A stretch of DNA of 64,000 nucleotides from Anaerococcus rubeinfantis (GTDB taxonomy: Bacteria > Bacillota > Clostridia > Tissierellales > Peptoniphilaceae): the NCBI RefSeq assembly GCF_001487145.1, contig NZ_LN913015.1, positions 62,001-126,000 on the forward strand, in the 5' to 3' direction. Under the pieces are notes generated by a model. It was not told the origin of the DNA and did no database searches. It was given only the letters and a program-made list of their open reading frames with translations. The position numbers and the translations under genes were made by a program. This document shows, piece after piece, positions 35,233 to 43,055 of the stretch. Positions within the stretch are counted from its first letter, which is position 1. Every line of letters begins with the position of its first letter.

Positions 35233-35398
35233 TTTATCCCTCAATTTTGTAAATAATATATCTACATTTTACTAACTTTTCTTCATTTTTAAAGTATTCT
35301 TTGGTCATATTATTTTATATTGTTTTCATTTTATTTCTTAACGTGATATACTTAAAATTGTTATTATATAAAATATAACAGAAAAAAAGGAGTAAAAT

Positions 35399-35947
35399 AT
35401 GGAGAAAAATAATACGAGATTTATAGTTGAAGGAGGAGTTTCAATCGCCCTTTCCTTTATACTTTCATTTGTGGTTTTATTTAAAATGCCACTTGGTGGT
35501 TCAGTAACTCTTGCATCAAGACTTCCAATCGTGATTTTTGCAATAAGATGGGGAGTAAAAAAGGGAATTTTGGCAGCAGCAGTTTTAGGAATTTTGAATA
35601 TGATTTTTGGTGGATATGTAATTCATCCTGCCCAAGCTATTTTGGATTATATCCTATCCTATTCAGCAATTGCCCTTGCAGGTATTTCTTTTGGAGAAAG
35701 CAAAAGCAAATTTTCTTATATCCCTTCAATAATAATTTCTTATTTAGTAAGTGGAGCTTTCAATGTTATTAGTGCTTTTATCTTTTTCAATGATATGGCT
35801 ACAGCAAGCGCTGCAGGATTTAATAATTTTACCTTGTATGCTTTCGCATATAACTATTCATTCTTATCAGTAGATGCTTTAATTTTGATAGTGGTATTCT
35901 TATTAATTTTTGATAGGTTAAAAGCTTATTTAAATAAACAAAATTAA
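35399..35947 (+). CDS. thiT: ECF transporter S component ThiT (thiamine)
   Basis: A 182-residue membrane protein with six hydrophobic segments, the substrate-binding unit of an energy-coupling factor importer. KMPLGGSVTLASRLPIVIFAIRWG near 29-52 and GGYVIHPAQAILDYILSYSAIALAG near 77-101 match the thiamine-binding residues of ThiT, including the Trp and the YxxHPxQxxLDY stretch. It works with the shared EcfA/A'/T module encoded elsewhere. AAAAAGGAG precedes the ATG. No TPP riboswitch was found in the 150-base leader. Confidence 0.85.
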   Translation: MEKNNTRFIVEGGVSIALSFILSFVVLFKMPLGGSVTLASRLPIVIFAIRWGVKKGILAAAVLGILNMIFGGYVIHPAQAILDYILSYSAIALAGISFGESKSKFSYIPSIIISYLVSGAFNVISAFIFFNDMATASAAGFNNFTLYAFAYNYSFLSVDALILIVVFLLIFDRLKAYLNKQN

Positions 35948-35949
35948 AA

Positions 35950-36118
35950 GACCGTTTTGCATTCAAACTGTTGAAATTTTTCTTAATAAAATTATAATTT
36001 ATTTAGTAAAAACAAAACCCATCTCGAGCGAAAGTCGAGAGATCTCAAGAGATTTCTAGGCTCACTAATTTTCTCGAAATGGGTTTATTTTTGTCAAAGT
36101 CTTAGGCCATAAAAAGGT
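35950..36118. mobile_element. Palindromic element, degenerate short copy
   Basis: It lies between convergent thiT and manA. The core CCCATCTCGAG...CTCGAAATGGG and the inner AGATCTCAAGAGAT palindrome match the copies at 44.7 and 49.55 kb. Both ends resemble the R terminus (CAAACTGTTGA; complement of TGTCAAAGTCTT). The element lies between AAAAGACC (35946-35953) and GGTCTTTT (36116-36123), the two arms of one terminator stem. No clear direct repeat remains. Confidence 0.65.
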
Positions 36119-36128
36119 CTTTTTCAAA

Positions 36129-37055
36129 TCATTTTGAACTTGATTCTACAATTTCTAAATTTCCTTTAAATGAGTAGGTTTTGGCGTAATTTGTGATTAT
36201 AAAAAAATCTCCTTTTTTTATTGGATATTTTTCATCATCTACTATGATTTCCCCACAGCCTTTTATTACACTTTCTAAAATATAAGGATCTTTTCTTTCA
36301 AATGAAATTTCTTTTTCTACATTTATTTTTTTCACTGTAAAATACTCATTTTTATACAAAATTTCTGTATTTTTCCCTAAATTTTCGTGGATTTTTTCTG
36401 TATCAAGACACTTTAAGGCTTTTTTTGATTTTTCTAGGTGTAAATCTCTCTTATTTCCATTTTTATCTTTTCTATCATAATCATAAAGTCTGTAGGTTAT
36501 ATCTGATGCTTGTTGGATTTCTAAAATCAGACTTCCTTTTTTTATGGCATGAACCATACCAGCTGGGACTTTAAAAAAATCTCCTTTTTTTGAATCTTCA
36601 ACTTTTAATAAATCTTCCCATTTTTCCTTATCTATTAAATCAAGGGCTTTGTTTTTGTCCTTTGTTTTTAGGCCGTAAATTATTTTTGCTTGATTTTCAT
36701 TTAAAATATACCAGCACTCGCTTTTGCCATAGGAATTTTCTTTTTTTGCCATTTCATCATCCGGATGAACTTGGATTGATAAATCATCATTTGCATCTAT
36801 TAATTTTATCAAAAGAGGAAAATTTTCTTTTTTTTCATTTCCAAAAAGATCTTTGTGGTTTTGGTACAAAAAATCTAAATTTTCTCCCTTATATTTTCCG
36901 TTTAAAATTTTTGATGGAAAATCTTTCATAGCAGAAATAGCCCAATATTCTCCTATATTTTCTGATTCAAATTGGTAGGGAAACTCTTTTTTTAGCCTAG
37001 CTCCTCCCCAAATTTTTTCTACAAATTCTCCTTTTAAAAATAATATTTTTTCCAT
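36129..37055 (-). CDS. manA: Class I mannose-6-phosphate isomerase ManA
   Basis: Zinc-dependent interconversion of mannose 6-phosphate and fructose 6-phosphate. Short Gram-positive form (308 residues). Metal ligands: SIQVHPDDEMAKK near 93-105 (Gln, His), KSECWYIL near 110-117 (Glu), and GMVHAIKKGSLILEIQQASD near 170-189 (His). Monocistronic, with a conventional start. It supplies fructose 6-phosphate from mannose or precursors for mannosylated polymers. Confidence 0.95.
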   Translation of the reverse strand: MEKILFLKGEFVEKIWGGARLKKEFPYQFESENIGEYWAISAMKDFPSKILNGKYKGENLDFLYQNHKDLFGNEKKENFPLLIKLIDANDDLSIQVHPDDEMAKKENSYGKSECWYILNENQAKIIYGLKTKDKNKALDLIDKEKWEDLLKVEDSKKGDFFKVPAGMVHAIKKGSLILEIQQASDITYRLYDYDRKDKNGNKRDLHLEKSKKALKCLDTEKIHENLGKNTEILYKNEYFTVKKINVEKEISFERKDPYILESVIKGCGEIIVDDEKYPIKKGDFFIITNYAKTYSFKGNLEIVESSSK

Positions 37056-37087
37056 AAGTCACCTCTTTTTCATTATACTAAGAAAAA

Positions 37088-37120
37088 AATAAAGCCCAAG
37101 GATAAAGCTTGGGCCTTTTT
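37088..37120 (-). terminator. Terminator of the GntR-ABC operon
   Basis: GCCCAAG and CTTGGGC pair around GATAAAG with a minus-strand TTTATTTTTTT tail, starting one base after the permease stop. Confidence 0.85.
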
Positions 37121-37933
37121 CTATGCTACTGTTAGTTTGTTTTTGTGGAAGAAATTTGTGAAAAATATTTGTACCACTGATACTAATATGTTTAAAATAG
37201 TACCTAGTCCCATCACTCTTGTCAATTCCTCTACAGTTTCCACATTGCTTAAATAGAAACCAGTTTGTATTTGGCTTGAGCTTTTTGATACATCTATTGA
37301 GAATGTTTCTAAAAATTTCACTCCAAATGTTAGGCCTAAAATTGAAATTACTATTGTTATCAAAATAAAGACTACAACCGGTCCGAATTTTCCTAAATCT
37401 TTGAAAGTTTTGCTTGATCCAATGCTTATTGACGCCAAAATTCTTGTAAGTGTTGCAAGAAGGGAAATTAAAAGCGTAATAATAAACACAATTATAGTTT
37501 TTGATGGGACTTGGCCTAAAAGTGTTTTTATTTGCTCAAATATTTGGCTTATGTCCTCTCCTCTTGCTCCTGTTGTAACGAAAAAGAATCCGAAAAATTC
37601 TATCAAAAATACAAGGCCTGCAAGTAAGGCAATAATCATTATATTTAAAATTCTTGATGTGGTTATATCTTTTGATTTTACAGGAAGGACATCATAAAAG
37701 GCAGCTTCTTCGCCATAAAACTTTTTATAATCATTTAATATTACTATTATCATAGAAATAGCAAAGGATGAATACATAACAAGCATCGAAAGAACTGTTA
37801 TAAAATCCATAAAGGCTGAGTCTAAATATGAATTTACATAATTTAATACGACTGATAAAATTAAAGGAATTACCATCCAAGGAAAGATATCCCTAATATT
37901 TTCTTTTAATTGGTGTTTTAATAATTTAGCCAT
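37121..37933 (-). CDS. ABC-2 type transporter permease
   Basis: A 270-residue membrane protein with six hydrophobic segments (about residues 25-45, 55-80, 105-130, 150-175, 185-210, 245-265). It is the permease partner of the ATPase encoded just upstream. The start MAKLLKHQLKEN follows GAGGAGGTTTTCA and overlaps the ATPase stop. With a GntR/YtrA-type regulator in front, the operon resembles YtrBCDEF- or BcrA-like systems for cell-envelope stress or peptide antibiotics. Substrate unknown. Confidence 0.8.
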   Translation of the reverse strand: MAKLLKHQLKENIRDIFPWMVIPLILSVVLNYVNSYLDSAFMDFITVLSMLVMYSSFAISMIIVILNDYKKFYGEEAAFYDVLPVKSKDITTSRILNIMIIALLAGLVFLIEFFGFFFVTTGARGEDISQIFEQIKTLLGQVPSKTIIVFIITLLISLLATLTRILASISIGSSKTFKDLGKFGPVVVFILITIVISILGLTFGVKFLETFSIDVSKSSSQIQTGFYLSNVETVEELTRVMGLGTILNILVSVVQIFFTNFFHKNKLTVA

Positions 37934-38615
37934 TGAAAACCTCCTCGAAATATTCTTCAACTCCCATCTTGTGTTTTTCTCTCAAATCATCAATATTTTC
38001 TTCCAAAATAATTTTTCCGTCTGATATAAAAATAACCTTATCCAAAAGTCTTTCGATTTGGCTAATCAAATGAGTTGAAACAATCATAAGACCATCAGAA
38101 TCAAAATTATCAATTATAACATCCATAATTTTTTTCCTACTAGCAGGATCAATTCCACTCATAGGCTCATCCAAAAGATATAGATCGGACTTTCTTGAAA
38201 GAGAAAGAGCAATTTGAACCTTATCTTTCATTCCTTTTGACATATTTTTTATTTTCATATTCATATCAAGTTTGAAATCTCTAATTATTTTTTCAAATTT
38301 TTCCTTGGAAAAATCTTCAAAAAATTCGCCATATAAATTTGAAATTTTTGTTAAATCATATGATTTGTCCAAAGGAAGGTGGTCTGGTTGGTAGGATACA
38401 AAAGATTTTGTAATATAATTTGGATCTTCTCCACCAATTTTTACCTCACCCTTATAATTTTTTTCAAGACCAGAAAGAATCCTAAGTAGGGTTGTTTTTC
38501 CCGATCCATTCGGTCCCAAAAGTCCAACAATTTCACCTTTTTTTAGTGACAAATTCATCTTATCTATAACAATTTTATTTTTATAAGATATAGTCAAATT
38601 TTTAATCTCTAACAT
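37926..38615 (-). CDS. ABC transporter ATP-binding protein
   Basis: A 229-residue ATPase. Walker A GLLGPNGSGKTTLLR near residues 32-46, Q-loop in VSYQPDHLP, signature NMSKGMKDKVQIALSLS (degenerate LSGGQ, with MSKGM) near 126-142, Walker B LYLLDEPMSGIDPASR near 148-163, and H-loop STHL near 182. The start MLEIKNLTIS follows GGGAGGTGG and overlaps the GntR stop (TAATG). Pairs with the downstream permease. Confidence 0.95.
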   Translation of the reverse strand: MLEIKNLTISYKNKIVIDKMNLSLKKGEIVGLLGPNGSGKTTLLRILSGLEKNYKGEVKIGGEDPNYITKSFVSYQPDHLPLDKSYDLTKISNLYGEFFEDFSKEKFEKIIRDFKLDMNMKIKNMSKGMKDKVQIALSLSRKSDLYLLDEPMSGIDPASRKKIMDVIIDNFDSDGLMIVSTHLISQIERLLDKVIFISDGKIILEENIDDLREKHKMGVEEYFEEVFNG

Positions 38616-38974
38616 TAGTCCACCTCCCAAAATTTATCAAGACCATCAAGAGCATCTTCTTTTGAAATTTTTAAATTTTTTGCATTGTTTATAAAATCTT
38701 CACAAATTATTTCAAAAGCATTTTTTGATAAAGATTTGATCAAATCCTCATCATCCGTTACAAACCTTCCAGCTGTCCTTTGGCTTTTACAAAGACCTTC
38801 TCGCTCAAGCTCAGCCAAAGCCCTTTGGACAGTATTTGGATTAACCTCATAAAGCTTCGCCAAATTTCTTACAGAATCAATTTTTTCGCCAGCTTTCCAA
38901 ATTCCACTTGAAATTTTCGACTTAAAATCTTCCAAAATTTGAAGATAAATAGGTCTATCATTATCAAATTCCAT
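38615..38974 (-). CDS. GntR-family (YtrA-type) transcriptional repressor
   Basis: A 119-residue YtrA-subfamily regulator: winged helix at residues 10-75 (PIYLQILEDFKSKISSGIWKAGEKIDSVRNLAKLYEVNPNTVQRAL) and a short C-terminal dimerisation tail, with no large effector domain. YtrA-type genes regulate the ABC transporter operons they belong to. A perfect 10-bp inverted repeat at the promoter (39261-39292) is its likely site. AAAAGGAGG before the ATG. Confidence 0.92.
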   Translation of the reverse strand: MEFDNDRPIYLQILEDFKSKISSGIWKAGEKIDSVRNLAKLYEVNPNTVQRALAELEREGLCKSQRTAGRFVTDDEDLIKSLSKNAFEIICEDFINNAKNLKISKEDALDGLDKFWEVD

Positions 38975-39238
38975 TTAAGCCTCCTTTTTTTCAATCGCTT
39001 GGCCAATAGTTAAACCTAAAAGCATTCCAATAGAAATCCAATATCCCATATCATCGAAAAGACTTCCAAAAGCTGCTCCAAAAACTATTCCAAGCCCTAT
39101 TCCTTCTGCCAAATAATTTCCATCATTTTTTAAATTTTTTTCTTTTTCATTTTTATAGTTTTTGTCCAATTTTTTTATCAAAAAAATTAAAGAAATTCCT
39201 AATAAAATTATTGGAAAAATTATTTTTAAAATTTTCAT
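38975..39238 (-). CDS. Small membrane protein of the GntR-ABC operon
   Basis: An 87-residue protein with an N-terminal transmembrane segment (residues 4-22), a lysine-rich linker (about 24-40) and a glycine-rich hydrophobic C-terminus (IGLGIVFGAAFGSLF and IGMLLGLTIGQAI). It resembles small membrane partners found in YtrA-type operons but belongs to no family I can name. First gene of the operon, directly under the GntR-controlled promoter; its stop touches the GntR start. Confidence 0.7.
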   Translation of the reverse strand: MKILKIIFPIILLGISLIFLIKKLDKNYKNEKEKNLKNDGNYLAEGIGLGIVFGAAFGSLFDDMGYWISIGMLLGLTIGQAIEKKEA

Positions 39239-39260
39239 ATTCTCCCTTTTTGTATTTCTG

Positions 39261-39320
39261 TATTATTGTACCACTTCCTTAATACAATAATATTATAACC
39301 CCTCTTTTTATTTTTGTAAA
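39261..39320 (-). promoter_or_regulatory. Promoter and GntR operator of the ABC operon
   Basis: Minus-strand TTTACA (complement 39315-39320), 17 bases, TATAAT (complement 39292-39297). Directly downstream, over the predicted start site, TATTATTGTA and TACAATAATA form a perfect inverted repeat with a 12-base gap (39261-39292). The arrangement suits repression by the YtrA-type protein encoded in the operon. Confidence 0.7.
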
Positions 39321-39688
39321 GACTTTTTTTAAAATTTTAAAAATCCTTGATTTTAAAAGCTTTTAGATGATTTTTAAATAAAAAAATTTAAAAAATTATA
39401 ATTTTTACCTAAATTTTACAAATAATTTCAAATTATTAAACAAAACTTTCCTATTATTTACTTGAAAGAAAAAACAAAAAATATCACCAAACATTTTGGT
39501 GCTCTTCCTTATTAATTGTGTTTTTCTTTTGGAAATATTTGATTTAATCCCTCAATTACAAATATTTCATATTTAATCTTGCATTGATTCAGGATTGCAA
39601 GATTGAATGAAGTGTAAACTTCTCTTAATACAAATAGCCTTTTGCAAAGAATTTTTTCAAAAGCCTCTTTTTTGTAGAATCTCCACTT
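39321..39688. other. Gene-poor stretch with an unassigned open frame
   Basis: The minus strand holds a 58-codon open frame without an ATG start (39512-39688), ending in NQIFPKEKHN and containing KRLFVLREVYTSFNLAILNQ. It may be a relic of a lost gene, but no family is recognised. Nearby is a CACCAAA/TTTGGTG hairpin (about 39485-39502). The rest is AT-rich with nothing to call. Confidence 0.35.
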
Positions 39689-39723
39689 AAAAAAGGTCTT
39701 AGGATTTCTCCTAAGACCTTTTT
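39689..39723 (-). terminator. Terminator of the DUF2089-DUF4097 operon
   Basis: AAAAAGGTCTTAGGA and TCCTAAGACCTTTTT form a 15-pair stem with a four-base loop, then a T-tract on the minus strand. Confidence 0.9.
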
Positions 39724-39735
39724 GTTTTTATTATT

Positions 39736-40809
39736 TTATCTAAGACTTACTCTACCAAATGCTGATTTTATATCTAAATCTAGATCTGACTCTTCTGGAT
39801 CGGTTGAAACTTGATAGCCGTCTTTTGTTTGCAATTTATTTTTAAATTTTTCTGCAATTGAATAAGATGATGACTTAATCAAAGCTTTTATGTTTTTGTT
39901 AAATTCATTTGTATCAATAACTACTGATCCAAATTGAGTTGCCATATTTAATTGTTTTGCATCAATAATTTTGAAAATTCTGATTGATCCAGCCTTTGAA
40001 GCTAGGTCTACATTTTCCATATTCAATCCATCAATTCTTATAGATCCATTTACAACTTCTACGTTTGCATTTTCACCTGAAACATTTGTAAGATAAACTG
40101 ATCCATTTACATTTGAAACTTCAAGATTTCCATTGGTATTTCTAATTTCAATTTTTCCATTTGTATTTTTTAGGTCAATGTTTCCTGCTGTATTTATAAG
40201 GGTAAATCTTGCATTAGTTGATTCAATATTATTTTCCTTAAAATCAACATCACAAATTTCAACTTGACCATTTATAATATTTACATCAAGTTTGTCGTAA
40301 ATATTTTTACCCAAATATAATTTTACATTTGCACTCGCATCCAAAGACCTATAATTTTCATTTACATTAATAATAAGTTTATCTTCAACAACGGCAATAT
40401 TTAGATAATCATTTTTTTGGTCTTCCTTGTTTTTGAAAAATACTTTCTCTTCAATCATGATGTGATTTTCTTGAGCTCTTTGAATATCCAAAGATCCATT
40501 TATAAGATTTATTTCAATTTCATTGATATCATCATCAATTTTTGTTTGATTTTCAGCTTTTTGAGAGTTTATGTGGTAAATATTTGGAATATTTACACTA
40601 TCAAGGTCTAAATCAAAGTCAAAATTTGAAATAGTTTCGCTAGTTTTTTTCATAACTTTTTCAAAAGAAGTTGATAATTTGTCGATAAAACTTTCTTCGT
40701 TGTTTTTTGCCTTATCTTTTCCAACAGCTTCCAAAAGATCGCTTGCTTGATCAACAGTAATCTTTCCTTCTTTTAACATATCTAAAATCATTTTCTTTTC
40801 TTCATTCAT
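39736..40809 (-). CDS. DUF4097-family beta-helix protein with SHOCT-like N-terminus
   Basis: A 357-residue protein. Residues 1-30 (ILDMLKEGKITVDQASDLLEAVG) form a SHOCT-like helical motif. After an amphipathic linker, residues 90-350 are repeats of NGxIxIxNxxG type (NINGQVEICDV, NTNGKIEIRNT, NVNGSVYLTNV, VVNGSIRIDGL), the right-handed beta-helix of DUF4097/adhesin-like proteins. No signal peptide or membrane anchor is visible. It overlaps the DUF2089 regulator upstream, a pairing seen in envelope-stress modules related to LiaF/YvlB. Function unknown. Confidence 0.8.
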   Translation of the reverse strand: MNEEKKMILDMLKEGKITVDQASDLLEAVGKDKAKNNEESFIDKLSTSFEKVMKKTSETISNFDFDLDLDSVNIPNIYHINSQKAENQTKIDDDINEIEINLINGSLDIQRAQENHIMIEEKVFFKNKEDQKNDYLNIAVVEDKLIINVNENYRSLDASANVKLYLGKNIYDKLDVNIINGQVEICDVDFKENNIESTNARFTLINTAGNIDLKNTNGKIEIRNTNGNLEVSNVNGSVYLTNVSGENANVEVVNGSIRIDGLNMENVDLASKAGSIRIFKIIDAKQLNMATQFGSVVIDTNEFNKNIKALIKSSSYSIAEKFKNKLQTKDGYQVSTDPEESDLDLDIKSAFGRVSLR

Positions 40810-41158
40810 CTTTTAGCTCCTTTAAAAGTTCACTTGCTTGGTCCGGAGTAATTTCTCCACTATTGACCATGTTCAAAATATCTATTCTAGATTCTTGCTT
40901 ATCTATTTTTCCACCAAGTTTTTTTACAAGCTTGTCAATTCTATTTCTAACAGTCGGGTAAGATATTCCCAAACTTTCACCAACGTCTTTTATACTTCCA
41001 CGCTTTTGTAAAAAAAGTTCAATAAATTCCAAGTCTTCAACATCAAGCCTTTGGAATTTTCCCATTTCAAATTCTCCACTAACTTCAGTTAAACATGAAT
41101 TACATTTATAAGATGTGATGACCAAGTCACCACCACAATTAGGACATTTATTAATCAA
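40802..41158 (-). CDS. DUF2089-family zinc-ribbon HTH regulator
   Basis: A 118-residue protein: an N-terminal zinc ribbon with CPNCGG and CNSC (residues 5-19), a helix-turn-helix near 43-85 (DLEFIELFLQKRGSIKDVGESLGISYPTVRNRIDKL), and a C-terminal SHOCT-like helix (ILNMVNSGEITPDQASELLKEL) very similar to the N-terminus of the following protein. The shared helix suggests that the two proteins touch or have exchanged this module. Probably an autoregulator of the pair. Confidence 0.85.
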   Translation of the reverse strand: MINKCPNCGGDLVITSYKCNSCLTEVSGEFEMGKFQRLDVEDLEFIELFLQKRGSIKDVGESLGISYPTVRNRIDKLVKKLGGKIDKQESRIDILNMVNSGEITPDQASELLKELKDE

Positions 41159-41180
41159 AACCCGCCTCCTTTATAAAATA

Positions 41181-41208
41181 AGTATACCACCCTTTTAATT
41201 TTTGTAAA
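41181..41208 (-). promoter_or_regulatory. Promoter of the DUF2089 operon
   Basis: Minus-strand TTTACA and TATACT separated by 16 bases, about 20 bases before the ribosome binding site AAAGGAGG. Confidence 0.65.
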
Positions 41209-41312
41209 GTCATTTTTTAATATTTTTAATATTTTAATTGTAAATCTTAATTAAATTAATATTTTGTTTTAATTAAATAGTTTTGAAAATTGATTTTTTA
41301 AATTTCCCCAAT

Positions 41313-41340
41313 AAAAAAGACAAAAGAAATTCTTTTGTCA
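41313..41340 (-). terminator. Terminator of the glycosyltransferase operon
   Basis: GACAAAAGAA and TTCTTTTGTC form a ten-pair stem followed on the minus strand by TTTTTTAT. Confidence 0.8.
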
Positions 41341-41358
41341 AAATTTATATAATATTTT

Positions 41359-42051
41359 TTAAACCAAGTCTTTTGCCCAGTGGCTTTTTAGGCTTCTTAA
41401 TATCCAAATAATTGTGTTTATAACTATAGAAAGATTAAAGGTGAAATTTAGTAAAACTATAATTTTGTATAAATTGTCGTTTTTTATAAATTTAAAAGGA
41501 TTTAAAAATGAAATTAGGGCAAATATTAAAAACACTCCCATCCATTTTATAGCCGTTTTTACATTTTCCTTGTAATCTAGGAAAACAAAATGTCTATTTT
41601 TGTATCTTTTTATAAAATTATCTCTTTTTTTCTTATAAATTTCCCTATCTTGTCTTTCATTTTTTATAAGAGCAGCATAATAAAAAATCATATCATCATA
41701 AGTTGATGAATATTTTCTTAAAGTCATGCATTCTTCTTTAGAATAATCAAGGTCAATTATTTTTTTTGTAATGTTTGCCTTTGATTTATAGGAAATTCTT
41801 TCTTCTCTTAATTTTTTTAAATTTTCAATATTTTTTTCATTTTGAATTTTTGATAGAGTTTCATCTTCATATTGGATTATTTTCTTTCTAATAATAAAAT
41901 AAAAGCCTAATAAAATTAAAAATACTAGAATTTGCCCTGCAAATACCAAAATAAAATTACTTGTATTCAAATTTGTAATAAATAGCATTACAAAACTTGG
42001 CAACAAAATTATTATTATGGCAAATATTAAAAATTTTATAATACTTCTCAT
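41359..42051 (-). CDS. Uncharacterised membrane protein of the glycolipid operon
   Basis: A 230-residue protein with two N-terminal transmembrane segments (residues 5-25 and 32-54), a long charged, probably coiled-coil middle (60-160, rich in Lys, Glu and Tyr), and two C-terminal segments (165-185 and 198-220). No family is recognised. Its ATG overlaps the stop of the upstream glycosyltransferase by four bases, so it is likely to act with the two glycosyltransferases at the membrane. Confidence 0.65.
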   Translation of the reverse strand: MRSIIKFLIFAIIIILLPSFVMLFITNLNTSNFILVFAGQILVFLILLGFYFIIRKKIIQYEDETLSKIQNEKNIENLKKLREERISYKSKANITKKIIDLDYSKEECMTLRKYSSTYDDMIFYYAALIKNERQDREIYKKKRDNFIKRYKNRHFVFLDYKENVKTAIKWMGVFLIFALISFLNPFKFIKNDNLYKIIVLLNFTFNLSIVINTIIWILRSLKSHWAKDLV

Positions 42052-43055
42052 TTTTCTTCTCCTTTTAAAAGGTCCTCGTAATATTTTTTTAGAATTTTAC
42101 CAACATTTTCTATAGATTTTTCTTGGGCTATTTTGTAGCTCTCGTTTTTTAAAGAAGGTAAGCTTTTTTCTAAAATTGATTTTATTTTTTGGTAAAATTC
42201 TTTCCCGTCTTTCGCCTTGTAAATTTCTTTTCCATCTTCTAAATTTTCATAAATTTCTATATCCCTGATTATTATATCAGCCTTAGTTGAAAGGGCCTCA
42301 AGCAAAACTATACCCTCTGTTTCTTCAAAGGTTGGAAATATATATAAATCTGAACCTGAATAGGCTTCTCTTAATGATTCTTGATCAACATATCCTGGAA
42401 AATGTAAATTTTTTAAATCTGTTTGGACAGCTTTTTTAATTTTTTCTGGAACAAGCCTTAAGTTTAATTCTCCAAACCAAACAAATTCATATTGGGGAAG
42501 TTTTTTGGCAAGATTCACAAAATCCAAAATTCCCTTTCTTTCAATAAAAAGACCCACAGAAATAATAGATTTTTTATTTTTATCAAGCCCATATCTTTGG
42601 TAAAAATTTTCCCTATCTTCTTTTTTTTCCTTCCAAAAATCAAGGTCAATTCCATTAGATACAACTTTAATTTCTCTTCCAATTTGATATGATTCTAAAA
42701 TATTTTTAGAATATTCAGTTGGAGTAAGGATTAAATCTCCTTTTTTATAGCAATAAATAAGCCATTTTTTAAAAAGTGGTGCAAGTTGGTTTGATAAAAT
42801 AAAAGAATTTTCAAAATCTTCCTTAGTAGAATGGGCATGGTAGACAATTTTTTTCCCTTCTTTTTTTGCCTTGGTCGCAAAGGATGCGGATTTTGGAAAA
42901 ACTGTATTAATGTGACAAATATCATAATCATCATTTGGATCTAAAGTATAGGAAACCCCAGCAAGGTCTAGGGCTTTTTTTTGGTGGTCAATTGCCTTGC
43001 CAACACCAGATTCTTTTACAGTTTCATAATCTTCGTTATATATAAGAATTTTCAT
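42048..43055 (-). CDS. GT4-family glycosyltransferase (CpoA/diglycosyl-diacylglycerol synthase-like)
   Basis: A 335-residue retaining GT-B enzyme. Seen: N-terminal acceptor domain without a signal; VVSNGIDLDFW near 151; SVGLFIERKGILDFVNLAKKL near 187-207; and the donor-site FPTFEETEGIVLLEAL near 256-271 with the E-x7-E motif. It overlaps the upstream glycosyltransferase start/stop by 20 bases. By order and similarity of build it resembles the second enzyme of streptococcal glycolipid synthesis (CpoA), which adds a second sugar to monoglucosyl-diacylglycerol. Specificity is inferred. Confidence 0.8.
   Translation of the reverse strand: MKILIYNEDYETVKESGVGKAIDHQKKALDLAGVSYTLDPNDDYDICHINTVFPKSASFATKAKKEGKKIVYHAHSTKEDFENSFILSNQLAPLFKKWLIYCYKKGDLILTPTEYSKNILESYQIGREIKVVSNGIDLDFWKEKKEDRENFYQRYGLDKNKKSIISVGLFIERKGILDFVNLAKKLPQYEFVWFGELNLRLVPEKIKKAVQTDLKNLHFPGYVDQESLREAYSGSDLYIFPTFEETEGIVLLEALSTKADIIIRDIEIYENLEDGKEIYKAKDGKEFYQKIKSILEKSLPSLKNESYKIAQEKSIENVGKILKKYYEDLLKGEEK

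Noticed and set aside
35245-35398. TPP riboswitch upstream of thiT
   Set aside because: No CTGAGA or other conserved THI-element blocks are present.
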